The notes under the pieces were generated by a model. The model was given only the letters and a program-made list of their open reading frames with translations, did not search any database and was not told where the DNA came from. This document shows positions 1 through 8,169 of a stretch of 30,000 bases of DNA, one piece after another; position 1 is the stretch's first letter, and every line of letters begins with the position of its first letter. The translations under genes and the position numbers were made by a program. The DNA is from Symbiodinium natans (Eukaryota > Sar > Dinophyceae > Suessiales > Symbiodiniaceae): NCBI GenBank assembly GCA_905221605.1, contig CAJNDS010002493.1, positions 135,001 to 165,000 of the forward strand. Reading direction: 5' to 3'.

Positions 1-230
1 CTAGGGTTGAGGATTCAAGGGGTGGGGCTTTAGCTTAGGGTGCCCTACCCCATCGCTAACAATGAACCTCCAACAACAAGCCACACGGCCCTAAAGCTCG
101 AAACTCTAAAAGCGTCGCACCCCAAAAACAATCCCAAAGACCCTCAAGCCCTCAAACCTGGAGACCCAAGAATGACGTGAGGGGCAAAGCCGAGGACAAC
201 GAAAGCTACTCTGAATTGGCGCCAATATGG
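1..230. other. Unique sequence with weak telomere-like words
   Basis: No convincing gene. The first 60 bases hold degenerate TTAGGG/CCCTA words (ctagggttgag, cttagggtgccc). A short AATGAACCTCCAA string near 60 resembles one end of foldback family A, but no partner end is visible. Open frames here run through low-complexity DNA and look incidental. Confidence 0.5.
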
Positions 231-235
231 GTTTG

Positions 236-406
236 AAAACACAGCACACCACTACCACCACCACCGCCACCTCCACCACATTCCACACTCCGCCACACAC
301 ATCCACACTCCACACCGCAACCACCACCACAGAGCACCACACTCCACACTCCACCACCAGAACCACAACCACCACACTGCACACTCCACCACACACCCCA
401 CATCGA
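236..406. repeat. CAC/ACA-rich low-complexity tract
   Basis: About 170 bases are almost entirely A and C with T (CACCAC, CCACACTCCAC words), giving strong strand asymmetry. All open frames across it give Thr/His/Pro-rich or Val/Gly-rich low-complexity peptides. This fits a decayed trinucleotide or minisatellite tract rather than coding sequence. Confidence 0.8.
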
Positions 407-765
407 CAGTGCTCTCACGGAGACCGCGATGGATCTAGATCCGCTGAGCTCTCCGAAGCACGCGCCCCTGAGTACAGACCACAATATGTAATGCAACTAT
501 CGCCCCAATTTGCCTGATGGAATCAGGACTCCCACTCCCCAATTTCCTCGATAATTTCGGGTCCGAAGCAAGTAAAACTCAAGCCAAGCTACGTTAGCTT
601 TCGTGAATATCAAAACTGAACTGCAAACCCTGGTGAAGCAAAAACAAAGCCCCAAAAACAAAAACAGCGTGGCACAATAAGCCCTAGGTGCTAGGTATCC
701 TGGACCCACATTGAAAGGACCCGAAAACGTCTTCCAAATCCGCCCTGCCCTCAACAGTAAACCTA
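407..765. other. Unique sequence, nothing recognised
   Basis: Mixed-composition DNA without telomere repeats. A minus-strand frame of 85 codons (497-754) shows no family character and I do not call it a gene. Confidence 0.5.
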
Positions 766-968
766 GCCCTAGACTCTAAACCCTAAACTCCAGACCCTAA
801 ACCCGAAACCCTTACACTCCAAAATCCCAAACCCCAAACCCGTATACCCAGAAAACCCTACAGCCCAAACCCCTAGACCCTAAACCCAAAACCTCCCAAA
901 TCCTAAGCCCCTGAACCCTCAACCCTCAACCCTAAACCCTAAACCCTAAACCCTAAACCCCAAACCCC
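766..968 (-). repeat. Degenerate then clean (CCCTAAA)n array
   Basis: CCCTAAA-like words with many substitutions (CCCTAGA, CCCGAAA, CCCAAAC) become a clean run from about 922 to 960, then decay to CCCCAAA. Divergence increases towards the left end, as in an old interstitial telomere array. Confidence 0.85.
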
Positions 969-969
969 A

Positions 970-1540
970 GGCCTGCCGCTTGGGCTCCGCGAGCGCAGAA
1001 CTGAGGGCTGCCGAGGTGGCGGACAAGGCCGCGAGGGCGTAGAGGACCGTGACCTCGTGTAGGCGGGCTCTGAGGCTTCGGATGTTTGGGGCGTTTGGGG
1101 CTTAGGGTATTTGGGGTGTTCAGGGTTTAGGGACGCTGCTGCCGAACTGCCGCGGGCTTAGGGTTTGTTCCTTTTTGGCGTAGATAGCTCATCCTGAGGG
1201 TGTCAAACTGGGCCCACCAGGCAAGGTCCGGGTGCAGGGAGCACGCCGGCTTCCAAAATTCCCGCATCGCCAACATCGCTAACGTCGCTTGTGAGCCTTT
1301 GATGATGACCCTGCGGTCGTCACCTGTTTTCGACCTGTCGGCTTTCCTCATGCGAATGCGACACGCCATTGACTGCACAAACTATCTGAAGGTACCAGAT
1401 CTACGAATTGCCTGAGACCCCCAATAAAATATTTTCCTTCTATAAGGGTCTACCTTTTTTTCCCCCACCTTCGGTGTGGGGTTGTTAGATTTTAAACTCA
1501 ACTCTTCTCCTCGCCCGGAACTCTTCTCCTTGCCCGGTCT
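970..1540. other. GC-rich unique stretch with a weak G-strand telomeric patch
   Basis: 970-1,080 is GC-rich unique DNA. 1,080-1,135 holds TTTGGGG/TTTAGGG variants. 1,140-1,540 is unique and has short overlapping frames on both strands (for example 1,127-1,378 minus and 1,200-1,415 plus) without recognisable domains. No gene is supported. Confidence 0.45.
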
Positions 1541-1843
1541 ACTCCTAGAGACTCCCTGGAGTGCCCAACCCGAGTGACTCCTGGAGTCTGGAGTGCCCAA
1601 CTTCAGAGAGTGTCCTGGAGTGCCCAATTACAGCAGAGACTCCCTGGAGTGCCCAACCCCAGAGACTCCCTGGAGCGCCCAACCCAAAATTTTTGGAGTG
1701 CCTAACCCCAGAAACTCCCTGGAGTGCCAACTTCAGAGACTCCCTGGAGTGCCCAACCCCAGAGACTCCCTGAAATGCCCAACCCCAGAGACTCCGTGGA
1801 GTGCCCAACCCCAGAGACTCCAACCCCAGAGACCCTGGAGTGC
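1541..1843. repeat. Minisatellite, about 26-bp unit
   Basis: Tandem copies of a unit of the form GACTCCCTGGAGTGCCCAAC followed by CCCAGA, about ten units counting truncated and diverged ones. Clean 26-bp units start near 1,638 and 1,664. The unit is not a multiple of three and has few stops, so every frame gives periodic Pro/Ser/Glu/Trp-rich peptide (PETPWSAQP-like). I read these frames as by-products of the repeat. Confidence 0.9.
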
Positions 1844-1927
1844 TAAGGTGGGGATGTTCGAAGTAAAATAGTCAATTTATTTGTTTGTTTTTGTTTTTTT
1901 GAGAGGGGGGGGGGGGGGTTCTTATGC
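1844..1927. mobile_element. Possible truncated foldback end with a 14-G run (family C-like)
   Basis: A T-rich stretch leads to 14 consecutive G (1,905-1,918) and then GGTTCTTATGCAA. The right end of the family C element at 17,502-17,515 reads GGGGGTTCTTAAGC. Sharing of both the G-run and the following word suggests a one-ended relative. No left inverted repeat was found. Confidence 0.4.
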
Positions 1928-2045
1928 AAACAGTAGAGAAGGGACGATTTGGGAAGCCCGTCATTGCGACGGCACTCTTGCCGTTCCAGGGTGGCTGAAG
2001 CATCGCTGCTGACTTCCCATGCGCAGCAGCACAGGAATGCTGTGG

Positions 2046-2220
2046 AGTTAGGGTTTAGAGTTTAGGGTTTAGGGTTTAGGGTTTAGGGTTTAGGATTTAG
2101 GGTTTAGGGTTAGGGTTTAGGGTTTAGGGTTTAGGGTTTAGGGTTTAGGGTTTAGGGTTTAGGGTTTAGGGTTTAGGGTTTAGGGTTTAGGGTTTAGGGT
2201 TTAGGGTTTAGGGTTTAGGG
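2046..2220 (+). repeat. (TTTAGGG)n interstitial array, about 24 units
   Basis: Nearly perfect heptamer array with early variants TTTAGAG and GGATTTAGGG and one unit missing a T near 2,107. It is followed by degenerate G-rich telomeric words to about 2,330. Confidence 0.97.
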
Positions 2221-2565
2221 GTTAAAGTTGAGGGTTATGGAGCTTGGGGCTTGGTGTTGAGGTTGTTCAAGGTTTAGGGGTGTAGGGTGAGGGTGTCAGG
2301 TTTCTGGGCTTTGGGGTTAGGGGTCTGGGGGTTTTGCGGACGGAAGGGTTTCGCGGAAGAGGGCCAGGAACTGGCACTTTTTCTTTTCCGCTCCTTGCCC
2401 CAGATGGTTCAGGACCCTAAACTCTTGACCCCAGACCTTAGATCGACCCTGAACCCTAAACCCTAAGCCCCCCCCCCACCGGATCGGATTCTGAGTCCCA
2501 CACCAGATTCAGAGGTGACGACAGAAAGTGCCACTGGAAGAAGCTGCCCTGGCAGCTCTATCTGG

Positions 2566-2664
2566 CTGGTTCTTCGTAGGGAATGAGGGAATGAGGTACC
2601 CTATATCATCCCTTAAAGAGTAAAAATGGGGCCCTAATTCCCTCATTCCCTACTACGGACCAGG
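2566..2664. mobile_element. Foldback element, family E copy 1
   Basis: The left arm (from CTGGTTCTTCGTAGGGAATG) pairs with the right arm ending CATTCCCTACTACGGACCAG, and both carry the GGGAATGAGGGAAT core. Length is about 99 bp with no coding capacity. It shares its core with 4,383-4,502. The flanks show no clear target-site duplication. Confidence 0.75.
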
Positions 2665-2775
2665 GGGTTGTGCTTTAAGGCTTGTTGAGTTGTGTAGTCT
2701 TCAGGAAGTAGCTCTGAAGTAGGGTCATCGAGTGGGGTAACTCCAACTGGGTCCCGCTTGGAGGACTTATAGCTC

Positions 2776-2822
2776 CTAAAACCTAAACCCTAAACCCTGA
2801 ACCCTAAACCCTAAACCCTAAA
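2776..2822 (-). repeat. (CCCTAAA)n short array
   Basis: About six heptamers with one CCCTGAA variant. Confidence 0.9.
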
Positions 2823-2903
2823 CTGCTACTTTGTTCGGGCTTGGGAGTGCAGAAGCTTGCGCTGCTATGCTCTCCTCATGTCCCTAGGCTTGGCCTTAGG
2901 TGG

Positions 2904-2968
2904 GCTTAGGGTTTAGGGTTTAGGGTTTAGGGTTTAGGGTTTAGGGTTTAGGGTTTAGGGTTTAAGGG
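2904..2968 (+). repeat. (TTTAGGG)n array, about 9 units
   Basis: Clean heptamers in the opposite orientation to the array that ends 80 bases upstream. Confidence 0.93.
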
Positions 2969-3087
2969 TCCGAATCACGCAAATTATTAAGGTTAAGTGC
3001 GCCAAAGACGGTCCTCAGTAGCATGTCCATGCTTTTATCCTACTAATACCCACCCCTGAACCTCCCAGCACTCTGCATGGCACCTCT

Positions 3088-3124
3088 CCTAACCCTAAAC
3101 CCTAAACCCTAAACCCTAAACCCT
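3088..3124 (-). repeat. (CCCTAAA)n short array
   Basis: About five heptamers between unique stretches of roughly 90-120 bases. Confidence 0.9.
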
Positions 3125-3209
3125 GAATCCTACATTTGCCGACTCCGTGCCTGCAAAAGACCAGAGAGGACCTTAACCAGCACATCGACAATCAGAAGAA
3201 CCTCAGAGG

Positions 3210-3363
3210 GTAGGGTTTAGGGTTTAGGGTTTAGGGTTAGAGTTCAAGGTTTAGGGCTTAGGGTTTAGGGTTTAGGGTTTAAGGTTTAGGGTTTAGGGTT
3301 TAGGGTTTAGGGTTTAGGGTTTAGGGTTTAGGGTTTAGGGTTTAGGGTTTAGGGTTTAGGGTT
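3210..3363 (+). repeat. (TTTAGGG)n array, about 21 units
   Basis: Several variant units lie at the left (TTAGAGTTCAAGG, CTTAGGG, TTTAAGG), then a homogeneous run to 3,363. Confidence 0.95.
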
Positions 3364-3426
3364 CTTGATATGGTTTTAGGAGATTTTCCTCAATTAAGGG
3401 GTATTGGAGCCCCTGGGTTTCTCCTG
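3364..3426. mobile_element. Fragment related to foldback family F
   Basis: ATATGGTTTTAGGAGATTTTCC followed by TCAATTAAGGGGTATTGGAG matches the order of words in the family F element at 6,493-6,680 (ATATGGTTTATGGAATATTGC, TTAAGGGGTTTTGGG). Only one arm is present and it abuts the preceding telomeric array directly. Confidence 0.5.
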
Positions 3427-3478
3427 CTTCACCCCCACGCAAAAGCCCGACGTGGCTCCGGGTTTAAAGCGTTTGGGC

Positions 3479-3530
3479 TTAGGGCTTAGGGCTTAGGGTT
3501 TAGGGTTTAGGGTTTATGGGCTTAGGGTTA
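3479..3530 (+). repeat. CTTAGGG/TTTAGGG short array
   Basis: CTTAGGG variants followed by TTTAGGG units, with an isolated TTTATGGGCTTAGGG end. Confidence 0.85.
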
Positions 3531-3720
3531 CGAGTGATCTGATAGTGGATGAGGGCTTTGCTCAGGGTGGCGGGTTTGTTGGCTGAGGGTCACGAAGTTT
3601 AGGGTTGCAGGCTTCAGGCTTCGGTCAGAAAGCTCCTGAACCCTGAAACCCCGAAAGCATCTGAAACTTGCGCCCTGAGCCCGAAACTCTAAAATGCTTC
3701 GGAGCTCAGGGATTCAGGGA

Positions 3721-3820
3721 TTCAGGGTTTAGGGTTTAGGGTTTAGGGTTTAGGGTTTAGGGTTTAGGGTTTAGGGTTTAGGGTTTAGGGTTTAGGGTTT
3801 AGGGTTTAGGGTTTAGGGGC
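3721..3820 (+). repeat. (TTTAGGG)n array, about 13 units
   Basis: A homogeneous array preceded by two GATTCAGG words and followed by CTTGGACCTGGGGCTTGGGG decay. Confidence 0.95.
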
Positions 3821-3829
3821 TTGGACCTG

Positions 3830-4160
3830 GGGCTTGGGGCTTAAGGTTTGAGAGTTTAATGGCTTGGGCTTCCCCATGTACATGTATTCAAATAAACCCG
3901 CCGAGGCGCCGCCGCAAACCTCCCCGCCAAGGTTGCGGTGATTGCCGAGGGATCCTCCTGTCTGCGGGAGAAGATTTAGGGTTTATATGGCGGTTAGCCT
4001 GTACGCTCCCCCCCACCCCCACCCCCCACTGCAGTTCCCGTTTTTTCGACCGTATTCTTGCTATTATGTGTGTGAAGGTAGTGCCCCCCGCCCCCCACCC
4101 CACCCAACCCCCCCCCCTCCCCCTGGGCTCTCGATCATCGGCTTTGGAGTCTGATATGAG
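3830..4160. other. Unique stretch with C-rich tracts
   Basis: A plus frame (3,859-4,170) and a minus frame (3,888-4,103) overlap here. Both pass through CCCCCCACCCC runs near 4,010-4,030 and 4,083-4,125 and give Pro-rich peptide. No family is recognisable, so no gene is called. Confidence 0.5.
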
Positions 4161-4164
4161 GTGG

Positions 4165-4215
4165 GTTTAGGGTTCAGGGTTTAGGGTTTAGGGTTTCAGG
4201 TCTAGGGTTTAGGGT
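4165..4215 (+). repeat. Degenerate TTTAGGG array
   Basis: About seven units with TTCAGGG and CTAGGG substitutions. Confidence 0.85.
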
Positions 4216-4382
4216 TAGAATTGGTCGGTTTGGGGTCGGGTAGCTTGTACTATACAATTTTAATATAACAAGGTTGACAGGAGATAGTGCTGATAATGAT
4301 TGTGGCTCATTATTCACTCTTCCACAAAGGGCGCCCACACTCTCACACTAAGCGCCTCCCCTCATGGTCGTGGCTTCTGCAG

Positions 4383-4502
4383 CTTACTGCTGGTTCGTAG
4401 GGAATAAAAGGAAATGAGGTACCCTATATCCCCCTACATATACCCTTTAAGGGCTTGCATAGGGTACCTCATTTCCCTCATTCCCGACTAACCAACAGTA
4501 AG
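4383..4502. mobile_element. Foldback element, family E copy 2 (best copy)
   Basis: Ends read CTTACTGCTGGTTCGTAGGG on the left and, in reverse complement, CTTACTGTTGGTTAGTCGGG on the right. The pairing continues inwards through GGAAATGAGGTACCCTAT in both arms, so most of the 120 bp can fold into one hairpin with a small loop near 4,435-4,460. It has no coding capacity and is MITE-like. The outermost CTTA/TAAG could be part of the arm or a TA target duplication. Confidence 0.85.
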
Positions 4503-4570
4503 ATGGTGGTGGCAGACAACAGCTCCAGAGCCCTGGCCCAAAACGCCCCGAGGCGCCCCGAAGATCACCC

Positions 4571-4844
4571 CAAACCCTAAACCCTAAACCCTAAACCCTA
4601 AACCCTAAACCCTAAACCCTAAACCCTAAACCCTAAACCCTAAACCCTAAACCCTAAACCCTAAACCCTAAACCCTAAACCCTAACCTAAACCCTAAACC
4701 CTAAACCCTAAACCCTAAACCCTAAACCCTAAACCCTAAAACCTAAACCCTAAACCCTAAACCCTAAACCCTAAACCCTAAACCCTAAACCCTAAACCCT
4801 AAACCCTAAACCCTAAACCCTAAACCCTAAACCCTACCCTAAAC
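4571..4844 (-). repeat. (CCCTAAA)n array, about 39 units, longest heptamer run in the window
   Basis: Runs as near-perfect heptamers with three lesions: a CCCTAACCTAAA shortening near 4,683, a CCTAAAACC slip near 4,739 and a CCCTACCCTAAA slip near 4,836. A family B element is inserted at its right edge. Confidence 0.97.
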
Positions 4845-4956
4845 CTGGGGATGTTCCCCTTTCTACTGACAGTCCCTGATAGGAATTATAATAGGGGGGG
4901 GGGGGGGGTACCATCATCCCTCTTCAGGACCGTTAGTAGCAGGGTGAACATCCCAA
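4845..4956. mobile_element. Foldback element, family B copy 3, with 15-G run
   Basis: The left end CTGGGGATGTTCCCCT is matched by the inverted right end AGGGTGAACATCCCAA. CTGACAGTCCCTGATAG and the reverse-complement word GACCGTTAGTAG inside are the diverged second part of the arms. The centre holds 15 consecutive G (4,894-4,908) followed by TACC. Telomeric words CCTAAACC lie on both sides, so it sits inside a telomere-like array. Confidence 0.8.
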
Positions 4957-5009
4957 CCTAAACCCCACCAATTTCAAAGCCGCTGAACCCAAAAACAAAA
5001 ACAAAACAG

Positions 5010-5046
5010 CCCTAAACCCTAAACCCTAAACCCTAAACCCTAAACC
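5010..5046 (-). repeat. (CCCTAAA)n short array
   Basis: About five heptamers, preceded by AAAACAAAAACAAAA. Confidence 0.9.
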
Positions 5047-5124
5047 TTGGAGACCGGTACCTGCCTGGAGCTCCTCCTCGACTCCCGGCTCGCTCCTTCT
5101 CAAGTGGGCTTAGAACTTCTTCAT

Positions 5125-5335
5125 AATTTTGGAGGGCTTGGGAGGTTTCAGGTTTTTTGGGGGGGTCTTGAGGGATTAGGGTTTCGGGGGGGGTGTTGAG
5201 GTTTTTGGGGTTTTGGGGTCTTTGAGGTTTTTGGGTTTTTGGGGTCTTGAGGTTTTAGAGTTTTGGGGGGCTTGAGGTTTTCCTTGCGGTTTTGGAGGGG
5301 TTTAGGGTTTTTGGGGGGGTCTGGGATGTTCAAAG
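5125..5335 (+). repeat. G/T-only diverged telomere-like tract
   Basis: For about 210 bases the strand is almost only G and T with scattered A (TTTTTGGGG, GGTTTTGAGG, GGTTTTTGGGG words). The minus-strand frame through it (5,148-5,369) is a Lys/Pro/Asn low-complexity peptide. I read it as a decayed G-strand telomere-type repeat with unit drift towards TTTTTGGGG rather than a gene. Confidence 0.7.
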
Positions 5336-5412
5336 ATGTCGGGCTGACTTGGGCGCTAAGTTGGTCCAAGCCCAGGGGCCCACAAGCGGAGTCCTGGGTC
5401 GGGTTCTCGAGC

Positions 5413-5455
5413 CTAAACCCTAAACCCTAAACCCTAAACCCTAAACCCTAAACCA
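5413..5455 (-). repeat. (CCCTAAA)n short array
   Basis: About six clean heptamers. Confidence 0.92.
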
Positions 5456-5725
5456 TTGTCAACATGGCCAGCTTTCGAAATCACACAGGGCTTCTTCTTG
5501 AGTGCCCCCAGAACCTTGAACCCTAGAACCTAAAATGGCTCGTATCTTATCGCAGAACAAGGTCCCGCTCACTACGGTGGCTCTTCCCAAACTCGCAAAC
5601 ACAATCAGGGACTTGCGGGGGGAATCTAAAAGGCTTTTCTAAACACAAGGATACTGTACCCTTTTTGGTTGAGGGGATGTATAAGGGAGCCGAAGCCAAT
5701 ACAAATGGGACAAAGCGTTTTGTGT
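5456..5725. other. Unique stretch, nothing recognised
   Basis: AAGGCTTTTCTAAACACAA (5,631 region) and GACAAAGCGTTTTGTGTTC (5,708 region) form a weak interrupted inverted repeat around a 60-base centre. It could be another foldback remnant, but the arms are too short to call. Confidence 0.4.
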
Positions 5726-5884
5726 TCAGGGTTTAGGTGTTTAGGGGCTTAGGGATTTCGGGTTTAGGGTTTTAGGGTTTGGGGTTTAGGGTTTAGGGTT
5801 TAGGGTTTAGGGTTTAGGGTTTAGGGTTTAGGGTTTAGGGTTTAGGGTTTAGGGTTTAGGGTTTAGGGTTTAGGGTTTAGGGTT
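5726..5884 (+). repeat. (TTTAGGG)n array, about 18 clean units
   Basis: Variant units (TTTAGGTG, GGATTTCGGG, TTTTAGGG, TTTGGGG) occupy the first 55 bases. From about 5,783 the array is homogeneous. Variants are confined to one edge. Confidence 0.95.
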
Positions 5885-5990
5885 GAGCAAGCCCCCGGTT
5901 TGCAAGAAAGGCGCCCGACGGAGACTGCCGAGGTAAAGATGTCTTGCCTGGCGTCCGAGGGGTCAAGGCAGGGGAACGGAAGCCACTAGC

Positions 5991-6110
5991 GGGGTTTAGG
6001 GCCTAGGGTTTTAGGGTTTAGGGTTTTAGGGTTTAGGGTTTAGGGTTTTAGGGTTTAGGGTTTTAGGGTTTAGGGTTTAGCGTTTAGGGTCGGGTTTAGG
6101 CTGTGCAAGG
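5991..6110 (+). repeat. Alternating TTTAGGG/TTTTAGGG array
   Basis: Between about 6,009 and 6,078 seven-base and eight-base units alternate in a partly regular way, giving a 15-bp higher-order period (TTTTAGGGTTTAGGG) before decaying to TTTAGCG and TCGGG words. Confidence 0.88.
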
Positions 6111-6172
6111 TCTAGGCTTGAGAGCAACCCCAAGCCCCCCACACCCCAAACCCTACCTTGAAGCGGGCAAGA

Positions 6173-6262
6173 GGTTTAGGGTTTAGGGTTTAGGGTTTAG
6201 GGTTTAGGGTTTAGGGTTTAGGGTTTAGGGTTTAGGGTCTAGGGTTTAGGGTTTAGGGTTCC
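6173..6262 (+). repeat. (TTTAGGG)n array, about 12 units
   Basis: One TCTAGGG variant near 6,237; otherwise clean. Confidence 0.95.
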
Positions 6263-6346
6263 AGTCTTTTGGGAGCCCTGGAAGCCTCGGAAGCTCCCAC
6301 AGCCCGACCTCCCAGAGACTCCAACCCCTGAACGAAGGAATATACC

Positions 6347-6484
6347 GGGTTTCGGGTTTAGGGTTTAGGGTTTAGGGTTTCGGGTTTAAGGGTTTAGGGT
6401 TTAGGGTTTAGGGTTTAGGGTTTAGGGTTTAGGGTTTAGGGTGTAGGGTTTAGGGTTTAGGGTTTAGGGTTTAGGGTTTAGGGC
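6347..6484 (+). repeat. (TTTAGGG)n array, about 18 units
   Basis: Begins with TTTCGGG units and contains a TTTAAGGG and a TGTAGGG variant. It ends against the family F element. Confidence 0.95.
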
Positions 6485-6685
6485 TATATAGGGTTCCTTT
6501 TTTGGCGTGAGGAATATTCCGCAATTAAGGAATACCCAGAGAGCCCAATACCCCTTAATTAAGGAATATTCCTGAAAATCATACTAAAGACCCCTATATG
6601 GTTTATGGAATATTGCTTAAATTAAGGGGTTTTGGGCTCTCTGGGTACACCTTGAAATAAGGAATAGGGGGTATCGAAGCTGGGG
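6485..6685. mobile_element. Foldback element, family F copy 1
   Basis: The arm near 6,527-6,572 (AAGGAATACCCAGAGAGCCC, then ATACCCCTTAATTAAGG) is the inverse of the arm near 6,607-6,661 (TTAAGGGGTTTTGGGCTCTC, then TGGGTACACC). The loop is about 35 bases. An outer pair, ATATAGGGTTCC on the left and GGAATAGGGGGTAT on the right, extends the fold to about 190 bp. AT-rich compared with its neighbours, and no coding frame. It directly abuts a TTTAGGG array on the left. Confidence 0.8.
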
Positions 6686-6714
6686 AAAGCGTATGGCACC
6701 ATGAGCGGGGGATA

Positions 6715-6815
6715 GGGTTTAGGGGAGAGGGCTAACCCCAAAACCCTAATCCTAGACCCTAGAACCCTAAACCTTGGACCCTAAACCCGATACCCTAAAC
6801 CCCAAACCCCCTAAA
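6715..6815 (-). repeat. Degenerate CCCTAAA array
   Basis: CCCTAAT, CCCTAGA, CCCTAAA and CCCCTAAA words with frequent substitutions. Confidence 0.8.
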
Positions 6816-6867
6816 CCACGCAAGAGAGGCAGCATCGTGACGCACCCACGAAAGGGCCCCAGCCTCA

Positions 6868-6991
6868 GGGCCCTAAACCCTAAAACCCTAAACCCTAAAC
6901 CCTAAAACCCTTAACCCCCTAAAGCCCCTAAAGCCCCTAAAGCCCCTAAACCCCCTAAACCCCCTAAACCCCCTAAACCCCCTAAACCCCT
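6868..6991 (-). repeat. CCCTAAA array passing into a 9-bp variant array
   Basis: After a few CCCTAAA and CCCTAAAA units the repeat changes to nonamers: three or four GCCCCTAAA units followed by about five CCCCCTAAA units (6,914-6,991). Each variant forms its own block. Confidence 0.9.
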
Positions 6992-7082
6992 GGGCCCAGC
7001 CTCAGGGTGACCAGCGACAGGGCTCGGTCTCGAGACCGGTCTCCGCTCTCGGCCCCCAGTCGGCCCCACGGCCTCAGCAGCT

Positions 7083-7318
7083 TGGGGTTTCGGGTTTCGG
7101 GTTTCGGGTTTCGGGTTTAGGGTTTAGGGTTTAGGGTTTAGGCTTTAGGGTTTAGGGTTTAGGGTTTAGGGTTTAGGGTTTAGGGTTTAGGGTTTTTGGG
7201 TTCAGGGTTTAGGGTTTAGGGCTTAGGGCTTAGGGCTTAGGGCTTAGGGCTTAGGGCTTAGGGCTTAGGGCTTAGGGCTTAGGGCTTAGGGCTTAGGGCT
7301 TAGGGCTTAGGGCTTCGG
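7083..7318 (+). repeat. Three-block telomere-variant array: TTTCGGG, TTTAGGG, CTTAGGG
   Basis: About five TTTCGGG units (7,085-7,119) are followed by about a dozen TTTAGGG units (to about 7,215, with one CTTTAGGG and one TTTTTGGGTTCAGGG lesion) and then about 14 CTTAGGG units (7,217-7,313). The variants are not mixed: each is homogenised in a separate block. Confidence 0.95.
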
Positions 7319-7596
7319 GGCACGAAGCCTTGCCCCCCGCGACCTAAACCCCATAGAGTTTGGGCCGTGGCTTTTGCAACTTGGGGTTGAGAACAGGTAC
7401 TATGGAGGTTCGAATAATTACGAATAGTCCCTTATGGTCCCTATGTAATTCTACCATAACAACCCCCAAAACCCTGCCCCTAAAGTACGAGGGCTTAGGG
7501 TTCCGCACAACCAGAGTAGCTCAAGCCCGGGAGCGTGCCAATGGTGACCGCGCGGCGAAACCTCCAGCAGATGTTTGGGCTTCGGGCGTGTTGCCC
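7319..7596. other. Unique stretch, nothing recognised
   Basis: Contains GAATAATTACGAATAGTCCC and a short plus-strand frame (7,360-7,620) that runs into telomeric repeat. No gene is supported. Confidence 0.5.
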
Positions 7597-7646
7597 CAAA
7601 CCCTAAACCCTAAACCCTAAACCCTAAACCCTAAACCCTAAACCCC
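7597..7646 (-). repeat. (CCCTAAA)n array, about 7 units
   Basis: Clean heptamers. Confidence 0.94.
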
Positions 7647-7696
7647 GCAAGCTTGCAGGATGGGCTTGAGCCCTGATGGATGTCAAGACGTGCGGT

Positions 7697-7860
7697 GACT
7701 TGCCCATATGGCTTCGACTTGAAAAACATATGGGGGCTTGCGAAAACAGGGGGTCCCTAAGATAGACCCCAAATGGTAGGATTCCCTTGCAAAAAAAAAG
7801 ACCCCAAATACTAGGATTCCCTTAAAAAAATTGAGGACCCCGGGTCCCCAATTTCGGAAA
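7697..7860. mobile_element. Family H element, compound
   Basis: ACTTGAAAAACATATGGGGG followed by CTTGCGAAAACAGGGGGTCC matches, in reverse complement, 12,143-12,186. Inside are two direct copies of CCCAAATNNTAGGATTCCC (about 7,768 and 7,804) and a palindromic centre TTGAGGACCCCGGGTCCCCA (7,829-7,851). Frames on both strands (7,683-8,042 minus and 7,831-8,046 plus) overlap it without family character. Confidence 0.55.
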
Positions 7861-8043
7861 CCCCCGTTTTTACAGTCAGGATCCTTGTCCCATTCATGTC
7901 GTAACGAAAGACTCCTACGAACGGACTTCCTCAAGCGCCCTCGTGAGCCTGTGAGCCTAGGGCCGCTTCTATCCAGGCCCCAGACAACAGGAACGAAGCT
8001 CACAAAAAACTGCTTGTGGTTCTTTGTGGCGAACTTAATCACT

Positions 8044-8092
8044 TAAGCCCTAAGCCCTAAACCCTAAACCCCAAGCCCTAAACCCTAAACCC
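8044..8092 (-). repeat. CCCTAAA array with CCCTAAG and CCCCAAG variants
   Basis: About seven units. Confidence 0.88.
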
Positions 8093-8169
8093 CCCTTCCC
8101 TCAACAGGAAGATTGGGGCTGGAGCTCCTTGAGTTTTTAGTGTTTCGGGAGCCCTGGACCTTAAACCCT

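Noticed and set aside
1545-1871. Repeat-protein genes (PETPWSAQP-like periodic frames)
   Set aside because: Periodic peptides arise in several frames on both strands from the 26-bp minisatellite.
4571-4844. True chromosome end
   Set aside because: The array is interstitial, has unique DNA on both sides and is only about 39 units; arrays of opposite orientation lie on either side.
7400-7440. tRNA-like GGTTCGAATAATTACG (T-arm resemblance)
   Set aside because: No acceptor, D or anticodon stems could be placed at tRNA distances.
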